Positions 35,386-45,342 of a DNA stretch of 64,000 nt are shown piece after piece; within the stretch, counting starts at the first letter, position 1, and each line of letters begins with the position of its first letter. Source of the stretch: Alkaliphilus sp. B6464 (GTDB taxonomy: Bacteria; Bacillota; Clostridia; Peptostreptococcales; Natronincolaceae); NCBI RefSeq assembly GCF_018141165.1, contig NZ_CP058557.1, positions 1,364,001-1,428,000 of the forward strand, written 5' to 3'. The notes under the pieces were generated by a model. It was not told the origin of the DNA. It made no database searches and saw only the letters and a program-made list of their open reading frames with translations. A program made the position numbers and the translations under genes.

Positions 35386-36825
35386 ATGAATGTACTTCAA
35401 GTTATTACTATACTGTATACAATAATAAATATAATTATTGGTGTAGATGTATTATTAGACAATCGTGATCCTTCTAGTACGATCGCATGGCTTATGGTTT
35501 TATTCATTTTACCAGGAGTAGGAATTTTTCTATACTTATATATTGGACGGAATCATCGTAAACAGAAAACCTTCATTAAAAAAAGAAGAGAAGATTATAT
35601 TATTTTAGACCATCTATTAAATGAGCAATTAGTATCTACAAACTATGGAGAGCTATTTAAAAGAACTTTTAATGATACTAGAGGAAAGGTTATTCCGCTT
35701 CTATTAAATAATACCCGTTCTCCAATTACGGTAAATAATAAGGTGAAGGTACTACAGAATGGTGAGGTAACTTTTTCAGAAATGTTAGCCTCTATTAATA
35801 ACGCAAAAGAGCATATTCACATGGAGTATTTTATTATAAAAGATAGCCATATAGGTAGAAAGTTTCAGCAAGCCTTAATAAAAAAGGCACAGGAAGGACT
35901 TGAGGTGCGTCTCATATATGATGCTGTTGGTAGCTGGAGGTTGAAAAAGAGTTTTCTTAAACCATTAAAAGATGCAGGAGTACAGATGGAAGCATTTTTA
36001 CCTGTAACATTACCTTTGTTTGGAAGTAGACTAAACTATAGAAATCATAGAAAGATACTAGTTGTAGATGGTAAAGTAGGATTTGTCGGTGGGATTAATA
36101 TAGGGGATGAATATTTAGGAAAAAATAAAAATATGGGATTTTGGAGAGATACCCATCTAAAACTTCAAGGGGAAGCTGTATATGTACTCCAAGGAATATT
36201 TTTAGCAGATTGGTACTTTGTTTCTAAGCAAACTATAGATAATTTAAAGTATTTTCCATCTCAAGGATATTGTGGAGAAAAAATTGTGCAAATTGCATCT
36301 AGTGGTCCAGATTCCTATTGGGCATCTATCCACCAAGCATATTTTTCTGCTATTAATAGTGCAAGAGATAGACTATATATTACAACTCCGTATCTTGTTC
36401 CAGATGAAGGTATTTTACTTGCATTAAAAACAGCTGCATTAAGAGGAGTAGATGTTAGATTACTTCTTCCGATTAAACCAGATCACAAAACTGTATTCTG
36501 GGCATCTAAGTCCCATTTTATTGAGTTGCTAGAGGCGGGGGTAAAAATTTATCAATATGGTAAAGGTTTTGTTCATGGGAAGGTATTTATTGTAGACAAT
36601 AACTTTACTTCTATAGGTACAGCAAATTTAGATATACGAAGCTTCAATCTGAATTTTGAAGTAAATGCTTTTATTTATGATAAGGAAGTAAATTATAAAA
36701 TAGCTAGAGATTTTATAGAGGACTTAAGAGTTAGTAAGGAAGTTCTATTAGACGAATATGAAAAAAGACCATTTATACACAAGGTTAAAGAGTCTATAGC
36801 TAGAGTTTTTTCACCTATACTATAG
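35386..36825 (+). CDS. cls: Cardiolipin synthase (phospholipase D family)
   Basis: A 479-residue membrane enzyme: two N-terminal membrane segments (to about residue 60) and two phospholipase-D motifs, NYRNHRKILVVDG and GFVHGKVFIVDNNF (HxK...D twice). It joins two phosphatidylglycerol molecules to cardiolipin and glycerol. Length and the PGVGIFLYLYIGRN segment fit ClsA-type enzymes of Firmicutes. ATG follows TTAGGGGGATT. It stands alone with its own terminator. Confidence 0.95.
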   Translation: MNVLQVITILYTIINIIIGVDVLLDNRDPSSTIAWLMVLFILPGVGIFLYLYIGRNHRKQKTFIKKRREDYIILDHLLNEQLVSTNYGELFKRTFNDTRGKVIPLLLNNTRSPITVNNKVKVLQNGEVTFSEMLASINNAKEHIHMEYFIIKDSHIGRKFQQALIKKAQEGLEVRLIYDAVGSWRLKKSFLKPLKDAGVQMEAFLPVTLPLFGSRLNYRNHRKILVVDGKVGFVGGINIGDEYLGKNKNMGFWRDTHLKLQGEAVYVLQGIFLADWYFVSKQTIDNLKYFPSQGYCGEKIVQIASSGPDSYWASIHQAYFSAINSARDRLYITTPYLVPDEGILLALKTAALRGVDVRLLLPIKPDHKTVFWASKSHFIELLEAGVKIYQYGKGFVHGKVFIVDNNFTSIGTANLDIRSFNLNFEVNAFIYDKEVNYKIARDFIEDLRVSKEVLLDEYEKRPFIHKVKESIARVFSPIL

Positions 36826-36826
36826 C

Positions 36827-36868
36827 AAAAAATCTAGGGGCTAGTATAAAGTTACCCCTAGACTTTTT
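36827..36868. terminator. Terminator between cls and the superoxide reductase gene
   Basis: AAAAAATCTAGGGG pairs with CCCCTAGActTTTT; A- and T-runs on both sides allow use from both directions between these converging genes. Confidence 0.85.
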
Positions 36869-36892
36869 ATTATATTATATTGCAAGAAGAAG

Positions 36893-37267
36893 CTATTCTA
36901 CTACGATTTCTTGGCTGCTTTCCCATAGACCGTGGATATTGCAGTAGCTTTGAGCATAAATAGTACCAGATTTATTTAATTTTACACTAGTGCATCCTAC
37001 AGGTTCTGTAAAGTTTTCTCCCTCTCCATGAGCTGTAAATGTGAAGTTAGCAAGCTCCACTGGGAATTTTGCACCTTCTGCATGGAAATATACTTTAAAC
37101 CAAGATATATAGTGTTCCAATGTATTTGGATGACCTATTGCATCACCTACAGATACCTTTAATTCAAAAGTTTCTCCTGCCTTTACTTTTTCAGGAGCAT
37201 GTATTACTGGAACATGTTTTTCGCCTTTCCAATCTCCGCTTTGTAAAAATTGACCTAATGTTTTCAT
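36893..37267 (-). CDS. Superoxide reductase (neelaredoxin, class II SOR)
   Basis: A 124-residue iron protein that reduces superoxide to hydrogen peroxide without making oxygen, a normal defence in anaerobes. Ligand residues are visible: Glu16 and His18 (GEKHVP), His46 and His52 (GHPNTLEHYI), Cys109 and His112 (SYCNIHGLW). The N-terminal desulforedoxin domain is absent, so it is a one-iron neelaredoxin. ATG 37267 is behind AAGGAAGGATG; the in-frame ATG at 37276 lies inside the site itself. Confidence 0.94.
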   Translation of the reverse strand: MKTLGQFLQSGDWKGEKHVPVIHAPEKVKAGETFELKVSVGDAIGHPNTLEHYISWFKVYFHAEGAKFPVELANFTFTAHGEGENFTEPVGCTSVKLNKSGTIYAQSYCNIHGLWESSQEIVVE

Positions 37268-37413
37268 TAAAATCATCCTTCCTTATATGTTATGTATCTA
37301 AGTTTAATCGCTATAACCTCAGTTATATATATAACCATTATTTTAGTTTTATAACAATTTTATTCATAAAATATAAAAGAAATAATTATTTAGCTAATTT
37401 TTAGTTTTAGAGT

Positions 37414-37448
37414 AGATGCCACTTTCTTTAATTAAAAAAGTGGCATCT
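37414..37448. terminator. Hairpin after thiT
   Basis: AGATGCCACTTT pairs with AAAGTGGCATCT. It ends the thiT transcript on the minus strand; the T-run there is weak. Confidence 0.65.
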
Positions 37449-37491
37449 ATGATTATTCTTATTAAATTTTATAATATATTTATATATGTTT

Positions 37492-38118
37492 TTAAGCAGA
37501 AATTTTTTGCACTTGCTTAATAGCATTTTGTATTTGTGGAATAAGGCTAATAATAGCACAAATTAATGTATCTGTTCCAATAACTAATCCGTTTACAATA
37601 AGTGAGTAAAGCAATGGATTCATTCCTTCTGGTGCATAGGAACCGAAGAAGATAACACCGGATAGGAAGCTCATAAAAAACTTACCAAAACCTCCAATAA
37701 GACAAGATATGGCAATGTTTTTACGATATAATCCAGCTAGTCCTAAGGCTCCATAGGCTAAAGGATAGTCTAGAAAAAATTGTGCCCAATGAATAATATA
37801 CGGGTCTTGAATTAGTTTAATCATACCAAAGGCAAATCCAGCCAATATACCCGCAGTAGGACCAAACATAATAGCAAATATAAACATAGGTAACATGCTA
37901 GCTGGTGTTATACTACCACCTTGTGAGAAACGATATAGACGTATATAGGAAAGAACAAAAGATAGAGCTATACATAAACTGCCATATACTATTACCTGAG
38001 TATAATTAGATTTTTGAGACTCTTTTTTTCTTCTAAAAGCAAAGGCTACAGAAATTAATACTAAGGAAGCTAAAATGATGATGGTTATAGGCTTGAGTTG
38101 TAGTAATTTTTCAAACAT
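37492..38118 (-). CDS. thiT: Thiamine ECF transporter S component
   Basis: A 208-residue six-helix membrane protein of the ThiT (YuaJ) family, the thiamine-binding subunit that works with the shared ECF module. The family motifs QGGSITPASMLPMFIFA, YIIHWAQFFLDYPLAYG and GGFGKFFMSFLSGVIFF are present. There is an additional N-terminal membrane segment of about 35 residues. A TPP riboswitch lies in its leader, which confirms the substrate. The ECF ATPases are not in the window. Confidence 0.95.
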   Translation of the reverse strand: MFEKLLQLKPITIIILASLVLISVAFAFRRKKESQKSNYTQVIVYGSLCIALSFVLSYIRLYRFSQGGSITPASMLPMFIFAIMFGPTAGILAGFAFGMIKLIQDPYIIHWAQFFLDYPLAYGALGLAGLYRKNIAISCLIGGFGKFFMSFLSGVIFFGSYAPEGMNPLLYSLIVNGLVIGTDTLICAIISLIPQIQNAIKQVQKISA

Positions 38119-38160
38119 AATAATACATCCTTTCTTTTGTATCTATCACTGTGTGGATAT

Positions 38161-38191
38161 AAAAAAACGTGAAAAGAAAGCCTTTTCACGT
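38161..38191 (-). terminator. TPP-riboswitch terminator
   Basis: On the minus strand AACGTGAAAAGGCTTTCTTT then TCACGTTTTTTT: stem AACGTGAAAAG/CTTTTCACGTT followed by T-run, between the aptamer and thiT. Confidence 0.85.
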
Positions 38192-38199
38192 TAATGTAC

Positions 38200-38287
38200 A
38201 TAGAATCCGCTTTCCTACGCAGGTTTTAACCTACAGGTTCTAAGGGTCGGAATACTCCTCTCAGCACATGGCACCCCCAGCGATAAA
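38200..38287 (-). promoter_or_regulatory. TPP riboswitch (THI element)
   Basis: On the minus strand the conserved blocks appear in order: CTGGGGGTGCC, GCTGAGAGG, GACCCTTAGAACCTG and ACCTGCGTAGGAA. It precedes thiT; thiamine pyrophosphate would favour the terminator and stop uptake. Confidence 0.95.
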
Positions 38288-38472
38288 TATTTTTTCTTTT
38301 ATTATAACACAATTTCAGAAATAAGTCTTAGATATTTATTTAGAGGCAGGATAATTTTGTAAAAGTAGTACTTTAGACCTATATATATAAATATTACATA
38401 ATTCTACAATATATGATAAAATGGTAACATATTTATATGTTGGTATTAATTTCTTAATGGGAGGAAAAAACT

Positions 38473-40476
38473 GTGAAATCTATACGTAAGCAAATAATAA
38501 TGTTTTTTGGATTGTCAATTACTACTTTATTAGTAATAATGGGGTTTTTTGTTCACACGCAAGTTAGAGATACTATTATACCTCTAACGGAAGGAATGAT
38601 AGTTCAAGTAGCTGATGCTAGAGATGGGGAAATATCTCAATGGATGCAAGGAAATAGCCATGAAGTTAAAGCAATATCATCAGAAAAAATTATTAGGTCT
38701 GGTAATTGGGAAGAAATAAAACCATATTTAGAGTATAGAGGCACCCAATTAAGAGAGGATTTTCTATTAATGTGGTTTGCAGACTTAGATGGAAATTTTC
38801 ATACAACAACCGGTGGTTCAGGCAACATAAGAAATAGAGAAGACTTTAAGGCTATTGTAGATGAAAAGAAAGAAATGTACATATCTAATCCTATGATATC
38901 TGAAGTAACAAAGGAGCCAATAGTAACAATTGTACATCCTGTTAAGAATGAAGGTGGAGAATTAATTGGTGCCTTTGCTGGGGTAATAAAAATTGATAAA
39001 CTATCAGAAATCGCTAATGATATTGGTATAGGAAATAATGGATTTGGTATGATTGTAGATGGTGCTGGTTTAGTTTTGGCTCATCCTGATGATGAAACAA
39101 GATTAAAATTAAATCTTAATACTGGTTCCGAAAATGGGTATGAGGGGCTGGAAGAAATAGCACAAAGAATGGCAGCTGGTGAGACGGGTAGTCAAATATA
39201 TAAAGATGCAGATGGTCAAAGAAACTTTTTGATATTTTCTCCTATTGGTGCTACTCCAGGTTGGAGTTTGGCTATTAAGATACCAGTGGATCAAATAAGA
39301 CAGGCAAGCGATAGCATTTTAAATACTATTATTATATTGACATCTATTGTTATTGCGATAACTTTAGTTGTATTTTATATTATATCAGGTTCAATAAGTA
39401 GGCCTATAGTTGAAAGTGCAAATTATGCAAATCAAATTGCCAATTTAGATGCTTCAAAAAATGTACCTGATAAGCTTTTAGCAAGGAATGATGAAGTAGG
39501 TACTTTAGCACAGTCTCTACAATCAATTGTAGAGAAGTTAAGGGATTTTATAGGTACTGTTGGAGATTCTGCAGATCAGGTCTCTATCTCGTCACAAATT
39601 TTAGCAAACACATCTGAACAGTCGTCTGCTTCCTCAGAGGAAGTAGCAAGAACAATAGAACAAATAGCTGAAGGGGCTACAGAACAGGCTGAAAATACTG
39701 AAGAAGGAGTAAGAAAAACAGATGAATTAGGAGAGATTATTGAATTAGAGCTAGAGTGTATAGTCGAGATAATGAAGCAGGCGGAGGCAGTTATGCAACT
39801 AAAGGATGATGGAGCAGCCATTGTTTCACAATTAACAAATAAAACTAATGCAAGTATCAATGCTATTAAAGAAGTACATGATGGAATTATAAAAACAAAT
39901 GCTAGTTCAGAAAAAATAGATGAAGCAAGTAAGGTGATACAAAGTATAGCAGAACAAACTAATTTATTAGCTTTAAATGCTGCTATAGAGGCTGCAAGGG
40001 CAGGTGAAGCTGGAAGAGGATTTGCTGTAGTGGCAGAAGAAATAAGAAAATTAGCAGAGCAATCTAGTAATTCTACTAGAGAGATTGAAGAAGTAGTTAG
40101 GGAGTTACAAAGCAATTCACAGATTGCAGTTGAAATTATTACTAATGTGGCTGAGATTACTAGAGATCAGGAAAATAGTGTTGAAATGACTAAAAATTCT
40201 TTTGACGGAATTTCAGATGCTATTATAATGACACAGGCAATGATGAATGAGCTCAATGAGGCTGGTAAAGATATGGCAGAAAAGAAGAACGAAATAATAG
40301 GAATTATTCAAAATTTATCTGCTATAGCTCAGGAAAATGCAGCTGCAACTGAGGAGGCTTCTGCTTCTACAGAAGAACAATCAGCTTCCATGGAGGAAAT
40401 TTCTAGTGCTAGCAATGACATGGCTAACTTAGCAAATGAATTAAAAGAAGTAATTTCTAAATTCAAGATTAGCTAA
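38473..40476 (+). CDS. Methyl-accepting chemotaxis protein with dCache-type sensor
   Basis: A 667-residue chemoreceptor: TM1 (about 8-28), double-Cache sensor (about 32-275, with [20 protein letters not shown]), TM2 (about 283-303), HAMP and a long signalling coiled coil with the tip [18 protein letters not shown]. It starts at GTG 38473, behind ATGGGAGGAAAAAACT. The C-terminal half is very like those of the receptors at 5332 and 47220, while the sensors differ, which fits different ligands feeding one CheA. No che genes are near. Confidence 0.93.
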   Translation: MKSIRKQIIMFFGLSITTLLVIMGFFVHTQVRDTIIPLTEGMIVQVADARDGEISQWMQGNSHEVKAISSEKIIRSGNWEEIKPYLEYRGTQLREDFLLMWFADLDGNFHTTTGGSGNIRNREDFKAIVDEKKEMYISNPMISEVTKEPIVTIVHPVKNEGGELIGAFAGVIKIDKLSEIANDIGIGNNGFGMIVDGAGLVLAHPDDETRLKLNLNTGSENGYEGLEEIAQRMAAGETGSQIYKDADGQRNFLIFSPIGATPGWSLAIKIPVDQIRQASDSILNTIIILTSIVIAITLVVFYIISGSISRPIVESANYANQIANLDASKNVPDKLLARNDEVGTLAQSLQSIVEKLRDFIGTVGDSADQVSISSQILANTSEQSSASSEEVARTIEQIAEGATEQAENTEEGVRKTDELGEIIELELECIVEIMKQAEAVMQLKDDGAAIVSQLTNKTNASINAIKEVHDGIIKTNASSEKIDEASKVIQSIAEQTNLLALNAAIEAARAGEAGRGFAVVAEEIRKLAEQSSNSTREIEEVVRELQSNSQIAVEIITNVAEITRDQENSVEMTKNSFDGISDAIIMTQAMMNELNEAGKDMAEKKNEIIGIIQNLSAIAQENAAATEEASASTEEQSASMEEISSASNDMANLANELKEVISKFKIS

Positions 40477-40617
40477 TATATATTTTATGAAATAAAAAAG
40501 AAATATAAAATAATTGGCAAAAAAATCAAAACTAACTATAGGAATATAGTTGAAAGGATAAATACAATATAATATAATAGTAACGGTCAAAGTTTATTTA
40601 GAGAAGGAGAAAGAGAA

Positions 40618-41115
40618 ATGAGCTTATATAGTCAATGGAAACAAATTGCCTTTGAACATACAGAGGAACAGCAAGCTGTTAAATTCTGGAACGAATATTG
40701 CGCAGTAGAAAAAACAATATATGAAAAAGTTTTAGAAGGTCCTACAACTACTATAAAAGGGATACTTGCTGACTTGGCAAAAGAATATGGAGTTGACAAC
40801 GTTACTTTTGTAGGATTTATTGATGGGATCAATACTAGTCTTCAGCCAGAGATCAATTTAGAAGAGTTAGATGAAAATAGTACTGTAGAGTTAAACATCG
40901 ATTTAGAAAAGCTGTACTATAACATGTTAGGAGCTAATGCTGAATGGCTTTATACTTTACCTCAGTGGGATAATATTCTTACTGAAGAAAAGAGAAAAGA
41001 AATCAAAAAGTCCTATAACTCTACTAAAACTGTAGTTAAAGAAGATAAAATAGGTAGAAACGAAGTGTGCCCTTGTGGTAGTGGTAAAAAATATAAGAAG
41101 TGTTGTGGTAAATAA
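40618..41115 (+). CDS. SEC-C motif protein
   Basis: A 165-residue soluble protein. Residues 1-135 form a helical domain I do not recognise ([20 protein letters not shown]); the last 22 residues are a SEC-C zinc motif ([18 protein letters not shown]). SEC-C motifs end SecA and also occur on stand-alone proteins tied to protein export or nucleic-acid work. AGAAGGAGAAAGAGAA precedes the ATG. Function unknown beyond zinc binding. Confidence 0.8.
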   Translation: MSLYSQWKQIAFEHTEEQQAVKFWNEYCAVEKTIYEKVLEGPTTTIKGILADLAKEYGVDNVTFVGFIDGINTSLQPEINLEELDENSTVELNIDLEKLYYNMLGANAEWLYTLPQWDNILTEEKRKEIKKSYNSTKTVVKEDKIGRNEVCPCGSGKKYKKCCGK

Positions 41116-41128
41116 CTAGTATATATAA

Positions 41129-41158
41129 GACTGTCTATAGATTAGTAGGCAGTCTTAT
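41129..41158 (+). terminator. Terminator after the SEC-C gene
   Basis: AAGACTG...CAGTCTT stem followed by ATTATTTT. Confidence 0.7.
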
Positions 41159-41214
41159 TATTTTAGATATCAGTATAGGAATTTTTGATATGCTATATAG
41201 AATGGAGGATTAAA

Positions 41215-41700
41215 ATGGATTTAATTAAATTATATGAAATACAAAAGCAACTAGATGATCGTATACATATAGAACATGGACTTAATGGTAAAAACCTTAT
41301 ACCATATAAAATATTAGCTCTGCAGGTAGAGTTAGGAGAATTAGCTAATGAAACTCGTTGTTTTAAGTTTTGGAGTAATAAAGGAGCTTCTTCTAAGGAG
41401 GTTATTTTAGAGGAATATGTAGACTGTCTTCATTTTATTTTAAGTATAGGTTTGGATAGTGGATTAACAAATATTAATTTAAAGCAAATTAATAATTCTA
41501 ATGATCTAATAGATCAATTTCAAAATATATTTACCCGCGTTATTACATTTCAATATGAGCCTGTAATAGATAACTATGAAAAATTATTTAATCATTTCCT
41601 ATTATTAGGCAAAAAATTAGATTTTACAGAGGAAGAAATATATGCCTCTTATTTAGAAAAGAATAGAATAAATCATCAAAGGCAGGATGAAGGATATTAA
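41215..41700 (+). CDS. Dimeric dUTPase (dUTPase_2, MazG-like fold)
   Basis: A 161-residue all-alpha NTP pyrophosphatase that hydrolyses dUTP/dUDP to dUMP, keeping uracil out of DNA. The metal-binding motifs ALQVELGELANETRCFKFW (ExxE) and EEYVDCLHFILSIG (ExxD) are visible. This is the dimeric family found in many clostridia and phages, unrelated to trimeric Dut. ATG 41215 is behind AATGGAGGATTAAA; an earlier frame start at 41185 lacks a site. Confidence 0.88.
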   Translation: MDLIKLYEIQKQLDDRIHIEHGLNGKNLIPYKILALQVELGELANETRCFKFWSNKGASSKEVILEEYVDCLHFILSIGLDSGLTNINLKQINNSNDLIDQFQNIFTRVITFQYEPVIDNYEKLFNHFLLLGKKLDFTEEEIYASYLEKNRINHQRQDEGY

Positions 41701-41705
41701 GTAAT

Positions 41706-41740
41706 AAAGAAGAAGGCACTAAGCAAGCGCCTTCTTCTTT
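41706..41740. terminator. Bidirectional terminator
   Basis: AAAGAAGAAGGC pairs with GCCTTCTTCTTT around an 11-base loop between the converging dUTPase and MATE genes. Confidence 0.88.
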
Positions 41741-43086
41741 ATTATTTGTTTTTGCCATTTGCCGCTTAGGTAAACTATAAGACCAAAAATACAGATTAAT
41801 CCATTACTAAGTACCATAGCATACCAAACACCACTAGAACCCCAATGTGTATATTTTTTAAATAACATAATCATTGGAATACGTATACCCCACAGACGGC
41901 CCATATCCATCATCATAGCATATATAGTATGGCCAGAACCTTGGAAGGTGCCTACAAAAACTTGGAAGAATCCCATTAGTGGTAATGATGCAGATATAAG
42001 TTTTAAGTATTCTGTACCTTGTCTAAAAACTTCAGGATCATTTTTTACAAATATTGATACAATATTTGGAGAAGCAATAAATAAAATAATACCACCGATA
42101 ATCATAAATATAGTAGAAAGTCTCATTGATGTTTTAAAAGCTAATGTAGTCCTATCCTTTTTATTTGCACCTAAATTTTGACCAATAATAGTAGCAAGAG
42201 CATTGCCAATTCCCATAACAGGCATTAATATTAGAGAGTTAATTCTATTTCCTATCCCAAAAGCGGCTAAAGTATCTGCACCGTATGAAATAACAAATCC
42301 ATTTAAAATAACAAATCCAAAAGCTGCTGCAGATTGGCCTAAGGAAGCGGGTAATCCAATACTAATAATCTCACCAAGAGTTTTTCGATCTAATCCTAAA
42401 TTATTTTTGTCTAAATAAATTCCGTTTTTCTGGGCAAATAAAGTGTAAATAGCGTATAAGGCAAAAATCATTCTAGATAAAACCGTTGCTATTGCTGCTC
42501 CCCTAATACCCATTCCAAAGGTAAATATGAATATTGGATCTAAAATGATATTAAGAATTACACCCATTACATTTAAAACCATAGGCGTAACTGTATCTCC
42601 CTGACCTTGCTTTATAGAAGTGTAAACAAGAAATAGGAACATACCTGGGATTTCCCAAAACATAATTGATAAATATTCAGTGCTATAGGTAAATACATCA
42701 CCATTTCCCCCCATAGCCTTTACTATGTAGGGAGTAGAAAAATAACCTATAATACCAAGAATAATAGATAAAATTACAGAAAAGCTGAACATCTGGGTGG
42801 CTACTCTTGTTGCATCTTTTTCTCCATTAGAGCCAATATACTGAGATATTAAGGCAGTTCCAGCAACATTAATACCTGTTCCTACGGATAGGGTTAAAAA
42901 AATCACAGGAAATACTAATGTAATAGAGGCCATTTCTAGGGTTCCTAACTTACTTACCCAATAAGTATCTGCTAAATTATATAGGGTTTGAACCAAATTG
43001 TTAAACATAATTGGGGCAGCTAAGGTTAATATAACTCTAGACATGTTTCCTTCTAAGATGAGTTTTTGTTTTTCTTTGTAGTTCAT
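41719..43086 (-). CDS. MATE-family multidrug efflux protein
   Basis: A 455-residue, 12-helix exporter of the NorM/DinF superfamily. It begins with the usual KQKLILEGNMSRVILTLAAP and has FNNLVQTLYNLADTYWVSKL and GNALATIIGQNLGANKKDR. Substrates are probably cationic drugs or metabolites driven by Na+ or H+. ATG 43086 is chosen because the EGN segment before MSRVIL is conserved in the family; an internal Met at 43044 with AGAAGGAAAC is the alternative. A possible leader peptide or hairpin precedes it (see next feature). Confidence 0.92.
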   Translation of the reverse strand: MNYKEKQKLILEGNMSRVILTLAAPIMFNNLVQTLYNLADTYWVSKLGTLEMASITLVFPVIFLTLSVGTGINVAGTALISQYIGSNGEKDATRVATQMFSFSVILSIILGIIGYFSTPYIVKAMGGNGDVFTYSTEYLSIMFWEIPGMFLFLVYTSIKQGQGDTVTPMVLNVMGVILNIILDPIFIFTFGMGIRGAAIATVLSRMIFALYAIYTLFAQKNGIYLDKNNLGLDRKTLGEIISIGLPASLGQSAAAFGFVILNGFVISYGADTLAAFGIGNRINSLILMPVMGIGNALATIIGQNLGANKKDRTTLAFKTSMRLSTIFMIIGGIILFIASPNIVSIFVKNDPEVFRQGTEYLKLISASLPLMGFFQVFVGTFQGSGHTIYAMMMDMGRLWGIRIPMIMLFKKYTHWGSSGVWYAMVLSNGLICIFGLIVYLSGKWQKQIIKKKALA

Positions 43087-43141
43087 CCTTATTTAGGCAA
43101 AATCAGTGCCCATTTCAATATGGGATGTATTGCCAACTCCT
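43087..43141 (-). promoter_or_regulatory. Structured leader of the MATE gene, possible 15-codon leader peptide
   Basis: On the minus strand, after AAAGGAG, a hairpin can form: GGCAA with TTGCC outside, CCCAT with ATGGG inside. The same bases hold a TTG-started frame of 15 codons (MAIHPILKWALILPK) ending TAA only two bases before the MATE ATG. Either the hairpin or the coupled peptide could control the exporter. The following stretch 43142-43588 is AT-rich and holds no other gene I can support. Confidence 0.35.
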
Positions 43142-43588
43142 TTCTTTTTTAAAATCTATTCTATGGCGTATAGGAAGGTATAGAACTTATTAATATATTT
43201 CCGTAAAATACATTTCAACAAAGTTTTCTCCGATTTAAAAAGATTTGCTAGAAGCCCTTGTTCATATATTTAGATACGCTAAATATATTATAGCAGATTT
43301 ATTTAAAAATTCAAAAACCTTTTTTATTATCAATTTTACACATACAATTGTTAAAAACAGCTTGATATCCATCATCTCTCTATATTACGTATATATAATT
43401 ATATCAATTGATTGGCAAAAAAATAGATAATGGATAAATACGCACTGAGTAGTCAAACTATTTTGACTTGTACATACAATCCATGTAAAATTATAATAGA
43501 GATATATTGAAATAGAGTATTGCACAATTTCAGTACTAGAGAATTACAGTAACAATGGGGTTAAAGGTTGTAAGAGAGGAGGAGATTA

Positions 43589-44206
43589 ATTATCAGATCT
43601 AGACTAAAGGAAAAAATATATCTGTGTATAAACAGGCCGTATATACCACCGGAGATAAAGAACGAAAAAGGTCCTATCTTATTACATATCAGCGATACTC
43701 CAGAAGAATCTTACCAATACATTATGAAGGCTATTAATAATATTAATCCACAATATATTGTGCATACTGGGGATATCGTAGACAATATAAAGTTAGAGAC
43801 TAACCATAAATATTTACCGCTGTATGAAAGGGGCCTAAAAAAATTTATTGATTGTATAGAAGGCCATAGTGCAACCCCCTATTATGTGATGGGAAACCAT
43901 GATGATATAGATAGTGTTATAAAGTTCTCAAATAAGGGTATTATTTTTAAAAAAGGAGTAATAGAAATAGAAGGGTGCTCATTTTATGTAAGTCACGAGT
44001 ATGAAAAATCCAATAATAAGACAGACTATTGTCTATTTGGTCATTCCTTTGATCCTGTTCATCATAAAGAGGAGGATAAAGTTATTTTAAATGGGTTACT
44101 CAACATGAATGCTATTGCCTTATCCACAGGAAAAATTTATAAAATTGAATATCCCTTGGGGATAAACTATTATAGAAAAATGGAAAGAGGCAGTATAGGA
44201 CTATAG
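43589..44206 (+). CDS. Degenerate metallophosphoesterase-like protein, non-canonical start likely
   Basis: The frame containing ATG 43724 continues upstream through a clear calcineurin-like beginning (GPILLHISDTPEES) to a ribosome site AGGAGG at 43577-43582. No ATG, GTG or TTG occurs between them at a suitable distance; ATT 43589 (six bases after the site) or ATC 43592 are the only fitting starts, giving about 205 residues. Motifs TGDIVDN and MGNHDD are kept, but the first DxH is DTP and the last GHxH is GHSF, so metal binding is changed. It lies 21 bp before the next gene. Function unknown. Confidence 0.6.
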   Translation: MIRSRLKEKIYLCINRPYIPPEIKNEKGPILLHISDTPEESYQYIMKAINNINPQYIVHTGDIVDNIKLETNHKYLPLYERGLKKFIDCIEGHSATPYYVMGNHDDIDSVIKFSNKGIIFKKGVIEIEGCSFYVSHEYEKSNNKTDYCLFGHSFDPVHHKEEDKVILNGLLNMNAIALSTGKIYKIEYPLGINYYRKMERGSIGL

Positions 44207-44227
44207 AATCATTAGGGGGAGATAACT

Positions 44228-45229
44228 ATGCTTTTTTTAAGAATGGGAGCTAGACTTTTATTTTTAAGAACAGATAATACAGAAGAGTTGAAAGACTTTA
44301 TTGTAAAAAAATTGGATGGCAAACTTAGAGAATTTGAGCAATGTTTAGATGAATCAACAGAGGATAGTACAATTGTTTTTATAACAGATGCGCAACGAGA
44401 AAAGACAGATATAGATGATGCAAAATATATTATTTTAATAAGAGAGCCATCTTCTATATTTTTAGCTTCTATTTTAACTAGCCATCTAAGTGGACTTATA
44501 CATAGGGCAGATTTGGGACCAGCTTGTCTAATAATGAGAATTGCCGGGGATGAAAACAAAGTAGTAGATAGATTGAAAAAATCCTATGATGGAGAAATTA
44601 TTTCCTGGAAGGAAGGTATTAGAAAAGGCGAAAAAATGGATACGCTACTGGCACTAACGAATAAGCCTATAGGTGGTAAATTAGGTGGAAAGGATTTTAT
44701 TGAAAGCTTACTATTATTACCTCATCCTGTTAATAATGTTCAAAAAAGGCTTAGGCTAGAGGGGATTGTATTTCTTACTCAAAGTATGGATGGTGGACAA
44801 TGGTACGAATTAAGGATTAATATATATGATTCTAAGGGATACTATTCTGAACATTATAGAAGACTTATGTTAGTTTTAAATCAGCTAGAGCTAGGTATGG
44901 CTTTAGGAGAGACTTGGACACGGGACCATGCTCTAGTACTATACTCTGTACTAGCCTATCAAGTGCGATTGTTTACACTTTACCCTCCGGAAAAAGTAAA
45001 AAAAATATTATTAGGATTAGAGTATAATGAAGAAGGAGAACGTTTAGTAGACTTTGATCTATACTATCGTAACAAGAAGGTATCTTGGGTAGATATTGAA
45101 AGAAAGCAGAAAAAACGAAATAAGGTAGACGAATGTAAACAATACAGGAAAGAGTTACTTGAAAAATTACCTGAGGCAACTATAGAAAAGTTGATACAAT
45201 TAGAGTTAGAAATTAAGCAAAAGGAATAG
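44228..45229 (+). CDS. Hypothetical protein
   Basis: A 333-residue protein with no family I recognise. It has no signal peptide or membrane span after the first 15 residues (LFLRMGARLLFL). The C-terminal 60 residues are strongly charged (KKVSWVDIERKQKKRNK ... EKLIQLELEIKQKE). AGGGGGAGATAACT precedes the ATG. It follows the degenerate metallophosphoesterase by 21 bp and is probably co-transcribed with it, so the pair may work together. Confidence 0.75.
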   Translation: MLFLRMGARLLFLRTDNTEELKDFIVKKLDGKLREFEQCLDESTEDSTIVFITDAQREKTDIDDAKYIILIREPSSIFLASILTSHLSGLIHRADLGPACLIMRIAGDENKVVDRLKKSYDGEIISWKEGIRKGEKMDTLLALTNKPIGGKLGGKDFIESLLLLPHPVNNVQKRLRLEGIVFLTQSMDGGQWYELRINIYDSKGYYSEHYRRLMLVLNQLELGMALGETWTRDHALVLYSVLAYQVRLFTLYPPEKVKKILLGLEYNEEGERLVDFDLYYRNKKVSWVDIERKQKKRNKVDECKQYRKELLEKLPEATIEKLIQLELEIKQKE

Positions 45230-45342
45230 TGAAATCGGCTATTTTGCTTTTGTATAAATTTAGATTATTAAAGATTGGATTTGTATTTAAGAGGGTATAC
45301 AAAAATAATATATTATATAGAATATAAAAAGGAGTGAGGGTC

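Noticed and set aside
43245-43430. 61-codon frame in the MATE/phosphoesterase gap
   Set aside because: No ribosome site, low-complexity Ile/Tyr-rich content and no family likeness.
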